A stretch of 64,000 bases of DNA from Tenodera sinensis. Its lineage: Eukaryota > Arthropoda > Insecta > Mantodea > Mantidae. Where the stretch lies: assembly GCA_030765045.1 (NCBI GenBank), contig CM060974.1:53332339-53396338 (forward strand), read 5' to 3'. Positions 22,235-34,006 of the stretch are shown one piece after another. Under the pieces are notes generated by a model. It worked only from the letters and a program-made list of their open reading frames with translations, was not told the origin of the DNA and made no database searches. Positions within the stretch are counted from its first letter, which is position 1. The number at the start of each line of letters is the position of its first letter. Made by a program: the position numbers and the translations under genes.

Positions 22235-22435
22235 GTCATTGGAGTGGCTAAGTTGGCTATGGGCTGGCCTACTGATCCCGAAGTCATGACTTCAAATGCA
22301 ACCCACATTGATGGTTTTTAGATATGCTTAAAAGTGACAGCCTCATTTCTGCAGATTTACTGGCATGTAAAAGAACTGCTGGACAAAATTCCCACATGAC
22401 AGTACAGATATGATTCATACAATTGACAGCATCAT
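22235..22435 (+). repeat. Old SINE family 1 copy
   Basis: Diverged + strand relative of the SINE at 18635-18866: tRNA-like head (taagttggctatgggctgg), then tttactggcatgtaaaagaactgc and a 3' end near attgacagcatc. It directly abuts the target duplication of the next SINE. Confidence 0.7.
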
Positions 22436-22448
22436 TAAGAAACAAAAT

Positions 22449-23112
22449 TTAAGAGGTAGAACTGGAACTTAACAATTCAATGCCACAGCTGGGATTTGAA
22501 CCACAGACCTTCCGCTTGCCGGGCGGACGCTCTAACCACTGAGCTATTGTGACAAACTGCCAGAATGGCATTAAATTCTCAAGCCAGTTCGTATTTCTCC
22601 TGGTAAACCACAAAGGCAGTCACAATAGCTCAGTGGTTAGAGCGTCCGCCCGGCAAGCGGAAGGTCTGTGGTTCAAATCCCAGTTGTGGCATTGAATTTT
22701 TAAGTTCCAGTTCTACCTCTTAAACTTTGCCCACACACGGCTTGTGTGTTTAAAAACACCAACAGTAAGTTTGTTGGCATAAATAAATAATAATTACCAT
22801 GTGAAGGTTATTTAATCCTGGGATATAAAGTACTTACAATAGTAAGTCACCATTGGGGTAATTGTTTCTGATGTGAGACTGCCTTTGTGGTTTACCAGGA
22901 GAAATACGAACTGGCTTGAGAATTTAATGCCATTCTGGCAGTTTGTCACAATAACTCAGTGGCTAGAGCGTCCACCCGGTAAGCGGAAGGTCTGTGGTTC
23001 AAATCCCAGTTGTGGCATTGAATTTTTAAGTTCCAGTTCTACCTCTTAATCTTTGCCCACACACGACTTGTGTGTTTAAAAACACCAACAGTAAGTTTGT
23101 TGGCATAAATAA
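22449..23112 (+). mobile_element. Composite SINE family 2 with inverted 5' unit
   Basis: One 664-bp insertion bounded by taagaaacaaaat (22436-22448, 23113-23125). Three units are joined. 22449-22620 is an inverted head/body plus leader. 22619-22795 is a forward SINE with head, body and tail ending ttggcataaataaataa. After a linker, 22868-23112 is a forward leader-head-body-tail unit. The head is tRNA-like (A box tagctcagtggttagag, B box ggttcaaatcc; anticodon-loop-like cccggcaa). Arms 22450-22553 and 22619-22722 (104 bp, about two mismatches, 65-bp loop) could form a long hairpin. Confidence 0.85.
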
Positions 23113-23125
23113 TAAGAAACAAAAT

Positions 23126-23490
23126 ATTTATTTTCTTACCCACATACAAATGCAAGATGTAAGCCAGCTTAGGTGAAACATCAATGTAACTAAAGCCCAA
23201 GGATGCACAAAGCTACTAGTTCACTTACGTTGGCACCTCATTCCTGCATGCACAGTATCTACATGCCATTTTAAGCTGTTGTGATGCAATATTTTTCTAT
23301 AAATAAAAAGGCTCTGGAACAGGACAAGTACAAGGACATTGTCATGGCAGCATCTATTCCTTAACACTTTTCCAAGGTATTCTCAGTTATTCCACCTACG
23401 GTTTTTATTATTATTCAATTGGGGCAAAGTAGCAAAGAATATCCCATTATTTTTAACACTTCTGTGGTTAAAGTATTAGTTATTTGCATC
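23126..23490. other. Spacer, nothing recognised
   Basis: AT-rich unique-looking sequence between the composite SINE and a mariner element. Confidence 0.4.
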
Positions 23491-23492
23491 TA

Positions 23493-25066
23493 CAAGGGGC
23501 ATCTCAAAAGTAAGTTGCACTATTTTTTTAAAAAAATAACAAAACGTTTAAATGTTTTAAAAGGAGTACATTTTCAAAACTACATTCAGTACCTATATTT
23601 CTACATAATTTCCTTGAACCTCAGTGCATTTCTGGTACTGCGATAACAGTTTTTAACCCAGTGTCAAACCGCTCTCCCACCAAACTGGCTAGCCATCTTT
23701 ACACTTCTTGTTTTAGCTCCTAGTCATTTAAAAAGCACCTTCGCCTAAGATGTTGCTGTATCCCCAGAAAAGATGGTAATCACTCGGTGCAAGGTCAGTT
23801 TTTTTTTTTAATTTATGCTCTCCAACATTGTATCATCTGATGGTGAATGAATGAAATGGGTGAAATGATGCTCAAATGAGCCCGTGGTCCATGGAGCTTT
23901 AAGTTACCTGACACTCGTCCTCTGAGGATAAGGGAAAACCTTGGAAAAAAACCTTATCCAGATAACTTACCCTAAGCGAGATTTGAACTCGCAATCTCTT
24001 GAACCTGAGGCAGACATGCTAACCATCACGCTACTGAGGCAGGTAGTGCAAGGTCAGGTGAACAAAGTGGATGGCCGAAAACATCCCATCGAAACTGCTC
24101 AAACAGGGCTTGAATTTCATGAAAAACATGCAGGTGAGCATTGCCGTGGAACAGAAAAACTATTTAGCTCAACTTTCTCCTCTTTTTGTTTGTATGGCTC
24201 TTCTGAGTTTCACAGCAACTCACAATGGCAAGCAGATGTCATCATGGTCCCACGGAGCAGGTAATCAATTAACAGTACTCCCTCTGAATCCCAGAATATC
24301 ATTGCCATGACCTTGCCAACTGATGCAACAACTTTTCCCTCTTTTGGTGTTGCCTCATCCGTTCGTTTCCACACCATACTCTGATTTTGGATTTGGGTGT
24401 CCAGTAATGGATCCATGTCTCACCCTCAGTCATTATTTGGTCGAATAAACAGTTTTGTTCATTCTAAAAAAATTACAAAAATTGCAATGTGGCATCAACT
24501 CTTTGCTCCTAGTGTTATTCTGAAAGCATGTGAGGAACCCATATTGCAGACGCTTTCGATAGGTACAGATCCTCAGAAATGATCCTGTGAAGTGATGCAT
24601 GTCTTATTTTGATATAAGGAAGAAGTTCAAAACTACACCAATCGGTGTCTATATGACTCGAATCTTGTCAACAATATCCAGAGTGTGGAAAGTGGAGGGC
24701 TGGCCGCTTCATTGCTCATCAAGTAATGTTGTTCTCCCTTCAATGAACGATTAGCACCAACAAGAAACCATTGGTCTGGACATAACGTCTTTACCATAAA
24801 CACTGTGCAACTCATAATGAAGTTCGTACATATATTTTTTTTCCTGTCAAAAAACAGATTAAAATGCAAACTTTGCAACTGACGGGAGAACCGAGGGGAG
24901 TCTCCATTGTTACTGCCCTTTTAATGTCCAAGCAGTAAACGTAGGTGCCTAGGAATTTTACAGTGCTGCTACTACAACCTAGCTATATTCCCTGGGACTT
25001 TCAGACTTTTCCCACCTACCGTGCAGATTTAAAAAATAGTGTAACTTACTTTTGAGATGACCCTCG
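23493..25066 (-). mobile_element. Decayed mariner element interrupted by a SINE
   Basis: TA target duplication (23491-23492, 25067-25068) and terminal inverted repeats of about 30 bp (aaggggcatctcaaaagtaag at left; the right end reads cttacttttgagatgaccct). On the - strand, 24633-24878 retains the helix-turn-helix part of a mariner transposase: a VMVKTLCPDQW-like segment, then VGANRSLKGEQ and a SGRPS-like remnant, with stops and shifts. Without the SINE it is about 1.3 kb, the usual size. This is a different lineage from the mariner at 5730. Confidence 0.82.
23799..24045 (-). mobile_element. SINE family 3 inside the mariner
   Basis: 247 bp bounded by gtgcaaggtcag (23787-23798, 24046-24057). 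On the - strand it has a tRNA-like head (cagtagcgtgatggttagcatg, B box gagttcaaatctcg), a body with ggttttcccttatcctcag and agctccatggacc, and a poly-A tail seen as the T-run at 23799-23809. Confidence 0.9.
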
Positions 25067-25068
25067 TA

Positions 25069-25379
25069 TTGGAATTGTACCGATTAATGTGTGTTCCATA
25101 TCACATATAGTAACCCATAGGGACAGTCCATGGCAAGGAATAATGATGCAAAGAATATTTTTGGGGAGAATTAAAAATTTGGGGCATGCAAAAATACTGA
25201 GGTTATTGGAGGTAATATAAACTTATTTATTACTATATTTAATTGACTGAAGTATTTAATAAATCTGTATTCTTTAGTTTGTTAAATTAAATGTCGATAT
25301 CAATAAACAAGCAACTAAGCTAATTTTAAGTACAATTCATATTGCATAGTATATATTTATATAGTTCTATATAAAATGA
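25069..25379. other. Spacer, nothing recognised
   Basis: AT-rich, no coding sense and no repeat seen. Confidence 0.4.
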
Positions 25380-26310
25380 ATAACAAAATTATATAGGGAG
25401 AGCAAAACAACCGAACCGACTGCACACTGTTTTGCCTTTCTGCATCCTTGGCACTCATTGCCAGCTGTCGCTATCAGAGAAAGGCGCAAATGAAACCAAA
25501 CATTTGTAAACCCACCAACTTCATGAAAGGAAATGCTGAAACCATTGTTCCCTATACATTTTTGGGTACCTCTTTAGGAAATTATCCATCACTCAATATA
25601 GTTGAGAAATTCTGACCATTTCCCAGCAGATATTTCGTTTTAATTCTTCCAGGCTGTGTGGATTTGTCTTGTACACTTTAAGTTACCCCAGAGATAGAAA
25701 TCACAAGGGATTAGGTTGGGGGACTAAGATAACCACAGATCTCTACTAATAATTCTGTCCTGGGGCACACTTTCAATTGTTCTCATCGAAAGATTGGCCG
25801 TATGAATTGTTGCAGAGTCTTGTTGAAACAAGGCAAAAATCATGCTCCCTGTCTATTAATTCTTTAAAACAAGGGGGCAAAGCTGTATTCACATATGTAT
25901 AAGTCTGAACTGTTGAGTGGGAAAAAATTGAACCTGTAACTTTTACGGTTCATTGTGCACAATACACCAGATTTTTCATCATGAAGGGATACTTCATGAA
26001 TAATATGAGGGAGCTTCAATGACTATTTTGTCTACACACATATCCATGAAGGTGGAATCAAGCCTTGTCTGTGAAAAATATTAAATGTGGGCGTATTCAG
26101 CCATTGTGTACACTATTGAGAGTCCACTCACGAAACGTGTGCCTCATTACAGGATCACCTGGTTGAAGAGCATGTGCTGCAGTTATTTCATATGGTTTTA
26201 ACTTTAGCAATTTAGTAGCTGTTCATGCAAAACCATAAGAAATGCCTACCTGTTGTGAAAGACACCTACGCAATTTTTGGGGTGAATTCTTCAATGACCG
26301 ATGTTGTTTA
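25380..26310 (-). pseudogene. Tc1/mariner-superfamily transposase remnant
   Basis: On the - strand, about 25760-25600 translates to PNLIPCDFYLWGNLK followed by SAGKWSEFLNYI, the region around the third acidic residue of Tc1/IS630-type transposases that carry a D-F-Y-L-W-G motif. Stops and shifts are frequent. Terminal repeats were not securely found, so the limits are approximate. It belongs to a different lineage from the two mariners nearby. Confidence 0.65.
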
Positions 26311-26814
26311 ATGTTTCTTTGGTAAGAACTGTATGCTGTCTTTTAGGCCTGGAACTTTTACACTTGGAATTCTTTCTCCAAATCATATTTTCACTTGGAG
26401 AGCTTACTCAGTTAACACATACAAATCATAAATACATACTGTGCAGTAGAAAAAATATGCTGAGCCATAGCACACTTTGTTAGTAAGTACAGGACAAAAT
26501 ATTAAGTCATGCAAAATAACTGAACCACCTGACATCACCATCAACTCCAAGTCAGGAGCATGTCCTGTTTACAGCAGCAGTGCATTATTATATTTCCACA
26601 TGCCCAGTGGAAGAACACTACACAGTTGGAGGTTTTCTGCTCTCCTGTTAGGTATGTTAGACATACAGGATGGAAATGAAATAATCTGCCAGACTTTAAC
26701 AGCAAATTTTTTATGTTGTGAAAGTCTAGTACCAAAATGTTGAAAAGTTTATAGTTTTCAAAAAAAAATTATTTTTATCAAAAAATTTATCATCTGGCTG
26801 AATTATTATTGTTA

Positions 26815-27456
26815 TGAGACAGAATATTAGAAGACCCCAAAAGAAAATCGTTCATGTGAATGTTTGTTAAAAGTGTAATTCATTTTTTGATGTTGGTATG
26901 AGATAATTAAATGACGAAAACATGTTGATAAGGTTCATTGTTACGAACAACTAAGTTTGCACAAAGACGTCATAAATCTTTCCATATTTGATTTTAATAT
27001 ATGTGTATAAATATTAGAATTATATGTGTTCCATAATAAAAGTAGGGGAAGATGATTAGGGATCGCTTCCCTAACAAGAAAGAACTATTTGATGGACGCA
27101 TGCGCGGATGAATATGAAAAAGGCGGTGTCGCGTCAAACGACGCCAAAAAAAACTGTTCACTAGCGTGTGTATCTCCGAGATGAAAAGACGATCATATTT
27201 ATGTAGTGTGAACATGGAACTTTCACCAAACTTTCATCAAGCATAAATTCTACTGAATAAACAAAAGTGTAAAGGTTTTTAAGCATTTAACATGGTGCTG
27301 AGAGTGTAAAGTATCGATAAAGTGTTAATAAATTGATACATTGTGATAAAGAAACATTGTGTGATATTTCATTCCATCCGTTACCAAGCCCTGAGATCAA
27401 AAAGATCTCATTAGCGTAAAGACACAGCGTCGTTAATAATTGCAAAAACAGCACCA
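26815..27456 (+). repeat. Solo LTR related to the gag-only LTR elements
   Basis: Starts tgagacagaatatt and ends cagcacca like the LTRs at 54357 and 47276, with diverged middle sequence (gcgcggatgaata, cgacgcc, catggtgctgagagtgtaaa). The 4-bp duplication gtta flanks it (26811-26814, 27457-27460). No internal region, so it arose by recombination between two LTRs. Confidence 0.85.
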
Positions 27457-27499
27457 GTTATTGTTATTATTATTATTGCTATTGTTAATTTTTATTTAT

Positions 27500-27715
<216 letters not shown>

Positions 27716-28068
27716 AAAGGTTCTTGATTTGTGGCTATATTCATAGAAAACTGAATAAATGACAACTTTTTCCTTTGGTGTATTTCAACAGATTCAGTGG
27801 TTTTTGTGTAAATTAAATTTAAAAGATCACACAATTTGTTGCCTTTTTGTTGCAATAAATTGTGAGTTTTTTAAGTTTAATTTACACTAAAACCATTGAA
27901 TCTATTGAAATACCCCAAAGGGAAAAGTTGTCATTTATTCAAATTTCTATGAATATAGCCATAAATCAAGAAGCTTCAATCAATAATAATTCAGCCAGGT
28001 GATGATAAATTTTTTGATACAAATATTTTTTTCTAGATAACTATAAACTTTTCAACATTTTGGTATTA

Positions 28069-28621
28069 TTAAGACTCAGGGGTCTCCATCTAGGGGATAT
28101 GTGAATGGCGACCACAAGGTACCCAAGCTGAGCAGAACATTACTTCCACTTACTGGTGTTTTGCTCCTCACTAACTTTTCTATCTGACCTTACCTTGGTC
28201 ATCTCTTGTTCTCTTCCGACCCCGATGCTATTAGGGTTCCCGAGGGCTAGGGAGTCTTTATTTTTCCAACCTCTCCATTTCTCTAATTTCTCTATAAAAT
28301 CTTAACCCCTAATATGCTGACCTGTCATGGCATGTAATACGTCCTCTGATTGGTAATCAGAGGATATGGTTGGTGAATTTATTTTGATAATTCTCCCGGT
28401 CAGGTCAGTGAGACCTGTAAACCAACGACAGGTGTGGTCCTCCAGACATTCTGGGGGTTGTGAGAGAGCGATGTGACTGCCAAAACATAAAAATGTGGTG
28501 GGTGCTCTCTAAAAAGCGGTTACTATAACTGCTATTGCTCTCTTCAATATCAGTGAAAAATATTGCAGAGCAAGAGGATTAATGACTTCATTGTCAGAAA
28601 TCCAGCATTAGCTAACAACAA
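28069..28621 (+). mobile_element. Unidentified 0.55 kb retroposon, copy 1
   Basis: A perfect 16-bp target duplication caacattttggtatta (28053-28068, 28622-28637) bounds 553 bp ending in an aacaacaa tail. It contains the short palindrome cctctgattggtaatcagagg (about 28342-28362) and no open frame. A second copy lies at 39662-40205 on the - strand and a piece at 1-31. I do not recognise the family; LINE-like target duplication length suggests retroposition. Confidence 0.85.
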
Positions 28622-28720
28622 CAACATTTTGGTATTAAACTTTCTTGTTATTCACAACATGAGAAATTTGCTGTTAAAGTCTGGCACATCACTTCACTTC
28701 CAACTTCATACAGAACATAT

Positions 28721-30072
28721 GACATTACTGCTATGCTTACTACAAGTATATTGATCTATTTAGACAGACACTTAGAATATATTGAAATACCAAATACAGA
28801 ATCTGCCATATGGTTTATTTGTAATTCTTTGCTGTAAACATAATGGTTTATCTTACTGGTTTTAATTGTCCAATTATTTGTTTAAGTTTTTATTGTTTAT
28901 CAGTATCACAATAGCTATTTCAGTACCTGCAAGACTGAGAGGCTTTCCAATTTCATAAAAGGTGAACTAAATAGTTGATATTGAACTCTCAGAAAAATTG
29001 GGGATTAATATGCTATAGCTTTTTGGAGGGATAGGGACCCCTGATACTCAGTACAGTATAGCGCTGGAAAAGACTTACGTTAGGGACTCTTCAGTGCCGA
29101 GTGATAATTGGGTATTACATACACTGATGTTTCGGTTATACACTTTTCCATTGCTTCACAGTTGCAGCTTTCACTGCCACAAACCTCTGCTTATGAAAAG
29201 TATCCCTCGGCTATGCTTTGTGGCTCAGGCCTTCAGTATACCCACCTATAGTTGCAATTAATTACTTGTAAACCTTGTGAAACAAAGCAAGGATGTATAT
29301 GTGCATTAAATTGCAATTCTGGGACATTACTCTACATGGAACTGTAACACTTTAATGTAATTGACACCATCACACCTATGCTGAATAAGGTGTAGGTTAC
29401 TTCCTAACTAAATGCAGTCATCTTGTTGATTTAAATATTCTGAGGGAAGCTATTAAATACTCTATCGAAGGCAATATAATTATTCTGTATAACAACGGCC
29501 TAACCTCCTTTTATTGTTCTATACAATAGAGGCATGGACTCTTAACTCTTCAAAGAATAATATAACAATTTACAGTCTAGAACCTGCCACTAAAAACAAT
29601 ATATCCCCAACAGTAAATAATGTAGTTGCAAAAAATCCAGCTCACATTGCCAATATCCTCAATTACTTCAGCACTGCTATGGTCATAGTAATATTGGCAG
29701 AAACTGACACTAATAACAATATCTATCATCCTAATTTGATCAGAATGAAATCAGAATCAGCATTTTCTTTAAACCAATGATGTGTGAAGTAATAGTTAAA
29801 ATCATATTACCTATAAGAAACAGCTTCTCTGCCACTCCTTATGAAGTACCAGATTATATGGGATAATAGGAGCTGAGGCCAGGTCGCTATTATACAGGTT
29901 AATCAGCAATACCTAAGTTAGAAAATCCTGGGAAGGTGAAAAGTTATCCTGAGTTAGTAAGTACTGGTTTAAGAACATGTTCTGCCTTGTTAAGTCATTG
30001 GGGCCACACACCATCCCCTTTTAGTGATTTCACTTTTTCAAGCATATGCCTAAATCTATAACTACATATATC
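28721..30072. other. Intergenic stretch
   Basis: AT-rich, no gene recognised. A short open frame at 29514-29780 (88 codons, low complexity in Asn/Ile) has no family features and is probably chance. Confidence 0.45.
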
Positions 30073-30083
30073 AGTATAACTAC

Positions 30084-30330
30084 CTGCCCACCTCTGTAGC
30101 GTGATTGTTAGCGTGTATGTCTGTTCAAGAGGTCCTAAATTTGAATCTTGCTTAGGGTAAGTCATCAGGGTTAGGTTTTTTTCAGAGATTTTCCCTTATC
30201 CTCAGAAGACAAATGTCGGGTAACTTAAAGTTCCATGGATCTCAGGCTTATTTGAGCTTCATTTAACCCATTTCATTCAATCACCATCTGATATGACTTT
30301 AGTTGGAGGACATTATTTTAAGAAAAAGAA
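30084..30330 (+). mobile_element. SINE family 3, + strand copy
   Basis: 247 bp bounded by agtataactac (30073-30083, 30331-30341). tRNA-like head (cacctctgtagcgtgattgttagc), body with ttttcccttatcctcag and agttccatggatc, A-rich end. Same length as the copy at 23799. Confidence 0.9.
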
Positions 30331-30514
30331 AGTATAACTACTGTATCCTGAGTATGAATTATTGTCAGTTATGTGCATTACTGCAACTTGTGCAGTACAC
30401 TGCCACATGTGCCTGAAAAGCGATGTTAAATGTTTTAGCAAATAGACAAGCAATACAGGAAATTTCCTACCTAGCTCCATCAAATGAAGTTTCAAAAAAT
30501 TAATATGAGATTGG

Positions 30515-30860
30515 CAGCAACGTTGCCGAGCAGTTAAGACTGTTTACCTACCACCTACACAGCCCGGGTTTGATCCCAGGGACCCGCATGTGGTATTTGT
30601 GGTGGATGAAGCGGCGTCTGGGCAGGTTTTCTCAGGCTTCCCCTATCACTCATTGCTCCACCATCACATTTCAAATCATCCATTTTGCCTGCATTCCAAA
30701 TCATCCTCTTCCTCAGTATCATACCTGGTGCTTGGCTGACCACCCGCTTCCAGGTCTTCACTCAGTCCAGTCTATAAGTTCCTCTGCTCTCCGACAGGCA
30801 TCTGACCCTAGGCACAGACTTGTAAGTCCTAGGGGGTATAAGTATTACATAGGGAGAGGG
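30515..30860 (+). repeat. SINE family 4 (tRNA-derived)
   Basis: Head with gttgccgagcagttaagac and B box gggtttgatccc, resembling a class II (Ser/Leu-like) tRNA, then a GC-richer body with repeated caaatcatcc and a 3' end around ctagggggtataagtattacat. No clear target duplication, so limits are approximate. Confidence 0.7.
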
Positions 30861-31559
30861 TAATCAGATAAAGAAGAATATAATGTGATTAGGTTAGGAG
30901 TTGAGTAATGTTCTCCCACACACCCCGACTATGTGGGCTGAACAATTAATTGCCATGAATATATTTGTTTGTTGATACTACGTGCTAAGTAAATTGTTTC
31001 CATACTTGAACTCTGCAACAATTCAGTTTTATCTCGAGTTGAAACAACATTGAAAACACAGTGTAATTTTCAATATTAAAGTTAATTTATTTGGAGGTAT
31101 ACAAATTTAGAAGCCAGCTCAGAAAGAGAAGCCGTGTAATCCATGTGGCCGTGGTGCGTTGTGTATTTGTTTTCATACGTGAAGAAAGGCTGCTTAAGAG
31201 AAAGCTGTTAAGAATATCTACAGTAGTGGTGCTGCTAAGATTAAAATGACATTTATTTAAGGTAGGTATTTACAATTTGTCATGACATTACTCAAATTGT
31301 ATTTAAAATGGGCAGTATTGTTACATTCTTAACAAAAGCTTTTAGTTTAGGTTTTACACAGTTCTGAACTCGTGATTTACTTGACATCTAGGGGAAAACC
31401 TTCACTCATGGTAATGCACATATATAACATTGCTTTATTGGACAACTACAGGGTGTACATGTAATTAACCGTGGGATAATACACAGCCCTTGATGTCACG
31501 TCGGGCATGCTACGAGCATTTGTAATTGATATATGTCAGAGTTTTGCAATTGAAAAGCC
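30861..31559. other. Intergenic stretch
   Basis: No gene or known repeat recognised. Confidence 0.4.
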
Positions 31560-31800
31560 CAAAAAAACCTGCCTCTGCAGTCTGCCTCCTTATTCAACAA
31601 GACCAGAATCCAAACCTCAGGGTGAGCTATCCGTAGGTATAGATAAGGTTTTTTTCACTTTTCCCTTATCTTGAGACAAATGTTGGGTAATTTTAAGCTC
31701 TTTGGACCTTTGTCTCATTTGAGTATCATTTTACATATTCATTAATTGTCTGATATGACCTACCAAGTGAAATCATGTCTTACTTTAAAAAATTATAAGA
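31560..31800 (+). repeat. Old SINE family 3 copy
   Basis: Diverged + strand relative of 30084-30330 (ggtttttttcacttttcccttatc; tgggtaattttaagctctttggacc; tcatttgagtatcattt). The head is badly decayed and no target duplication was seen. Confidence 0.7.
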
Positions 31801-32831
31801 AATAAGAAAGAACTACTGATGGTAAGTGGGAAAAAGATACACAATAAGAACTAGAAGTTGAGAGGTTGATGATTTGTTTAGTACAGATAGCCACAGTGAG
31901 AGTAAGGCACCCTTCATTTACAGACCATTGTGCCAAACTTTCGCAGAGCAACCCCGCAAAAAAATTAATGAAATGCCATTGAAAGAGTATAGAAGTTACT
32001 CTGGAGTGTTCATCATAGTCGAAAAGGTGGATACATACTATAATAGAAGTAAATTTGTGGAGTATGTTGAGATTTTACACTTTGAAAGCTATTTTTTGGT
32101 TGGTTTTGAATGTGTTTTTAGGGTACTTACCATTAATTTGGGCGTTTTGATGTTGAAGGCTGTGGCTCTGTCTCTGCTAGTGGTGTTGCTGTTGGCTGCC
32201 GATGCTTACTGGCTAGCACTGGACATAACATCTATATATTGTGCAGCTATGCTGCGTAATTGTCAGTAAATGGGCACTTTTTTTCAGTTGGGCCCCAAAG
32301 TAACTCGCATAAATAGATGGCAAATGCTGCGTTCCTTTGTATCAGTGCTGCAAACTTTTCTTTACGTGCAACCACAGTCTTTCGATGAACTGTGTGTGGG
32401 TTCCAGTTTCAGGATCTGAAGTGTAGAAGTAGTGTGTTGAAAGTAGAAATGTAAATCTCGGTACTACAGAGAAGTCATTGAGTTTATTTGCTATTAATGA
32501 ATTAAATATTGCTATAATTATTATTGAGTGGATGTGCTTACCCTCAAGGTTTTTTGGAAAGGTTAACAGTTAAGTGGGTATATGATGAAGGCGGAAGGCT
32601 TTGGTAAGCCTTCCACTCACCTGTTATAATTGTTGTGCCTATTTTTACTCATCATTTGATGATAGGTATGCGCTCTGCCTTGGAACGTTTGTTGTCAAGG
32701 CAGAGCTCTAGAAAAATGTGCCCGGTTTCCCTGCAATAGCCTCCAAGTATCTAAGTTTTGTTGAAAATATTAGCTGGTGTGTAATAATGGTGCTAAATAA
32801 GGTATGATGTGAATGAATTAAGAGTATATAC
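31801..32831. other. Stretch with an open frame and a possible - strand splice donor
   Basis: A + strand frame of 131 codons (31874-32269) has no recognisable family, and its hydrophobic C-terminal run is the complement of a Ser/Thr/Ala-rich - strand frame. On the - strand that frame (about 32201-32131) ends at an ideal donor, atg|gtaagt at 32131/32130. It may be an exon of an unidentified gene, but a stop lies just upstream. Weak evidence in both directions. Confidence 0.3.
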
Positions 32832-33203
32832 CCATTTCCATTCTGTCAGTCGTCCTCGGTTATATTTACATCTACCCACTAGTGTCTCGTCAATTTCTAC
32901 AGTCACTCCAGGTCCACCGATTTGGCAGTCACTACTGTTTTGAAGTGTGTCCATGTAATGTATACACACTTCTCTGCAGTAGGAGAACCAATCAGCTACA
33001 GTTTCTATCCACGTCTTGCCCCCGTAGAGTGATGTCTCAGTTATGGTCATGTCTATCCTGTATTCTTTGGCAAAGCAGTACGTCAGGAGTATAATTTGTT
33101 CTAGTGGGATTTTGGCCTTTTCTGTCCATATCCCCTTCCTGCAGCTGTAGGTCTTTTTGTATTTGGATATCCTGCACTCAAAGGTGACTCCTATGTTCAT
33201 ATC
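32832..33203 (-). CDS. Merlin/ISXO2-type transposase exon, spliced gene fragment
   Basis: The - strand holds 124 codons between an acceptor (ttatccttttcag, AG at 33204-33205) and a donor (tgg|gtatat after 32832); both junctions are phase 0. The peptide contains FECRISKYKKTYSC near its start, then IPLEQIILLTYCFA, WFSYCREVC and IGGPGVTVEIDET followed by KYNRGRL. That last segment is the first catalytic Asp region of ISXO2/IS1016-like (Merlin) transposases. No stop interrupts the exon. Flanking exons were not found, so it is either a spliced Merlin element or a domesticated gene. Other exons with the remaining catalytic residues would be expected at lower coordinates. Confidence 0.72.
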
Positions 33204-33637
33204 CTGAAAAGGATAAAGAGTTGAGCACCTCACAGCAAATTCAGAAACTTGAAGAAAGGAAATAGCAGGAAATATCAGTATAAACTGATGCTGTCTACAC
33301 CAGAAGAAAGGACAATAAGTTATTTTATAAATAAATTGCCAATTAATGTTTTCCAGCGGCATGCATTCTTGGCTATTACCATCAGTGTAATTATGAATGT
33401 ATTTAGTGAAAGAAGCCATAAGCTTTTACAGATTTTCGTTGAAGCCACATTGCATGCAGTTATTTGCCTCTTACAGGCACTAACAGTGTCCCTTTTGTGC
33501 AAAAAGCCATTTGAAATCCTGAACTCAGATGTAATTACATAAGAAGCTGTCTCAACAGCTCCTTACTTTTATTCAATTTTCTTTATCTGCAACAAAATTA
33601 GTTCCACAGTAATAACAAAATGCAAGCTACAAATCTG

Positions 33638-33890
33638 TTTGAGAGGTAGAACTGGAACTTAAAAATTCAATGCCACAACTGGGATTTGAACCACAGACCT
33701 TCCGCTTACCAGGCGGTTGCTCTAACCATTGAGCTATTGTGACAAACTGCCAGAATGGCATTAAATTCTCAAACCAGTTTGTATTTCTCCTGGTAAACCT
33801 CTACCAGTTCCACCTTTCAAACTTTGCCCACACTTGGCTTGTGTGTTTAAAAACACCAACAGTAAGTTTGTTGGCATAAATAAATAATAA
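33638..33890 (+). mobile_element. SINE family 2 copy with inverted 5' part
   Basis: 253 bp bounded by ctacaaatct (33628-33637, 33891-33900). The 5' part (about 33638-33800) is inverted body, head and leader; the 3' part is forward and ends ttggcataaataaataataa. This is the same arrangement as in the 22449 copy. Confidence 0.85.
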
Positions 33891-34006
33891 CTACAAATCT
33901 ATTTTTCAATACAAACCTGTAAGTCAAACAAAATTATAAACATGATGCAAGATTACCATTTTCATAAGGCTCAACACTAGGTTCGTATCCTCTATTTTAC
34001 AGAAAT

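Noticed and set aside
22619..22690. Possible tRNA gene
   Set aside because: A and B boxes and an anticodon-like loop are present, but it is the head of a SINE with several copies, attached body and target duplications. The same holds for the other tRNA-like heads in the window.
31874..32269. 131-codon + strand frame with hydrophobic C-terminus
   Set aside because: No family features, no conserved neighbours; the hydrophobic run is the complement of a Ser/Thr/Ala-rich stretch.
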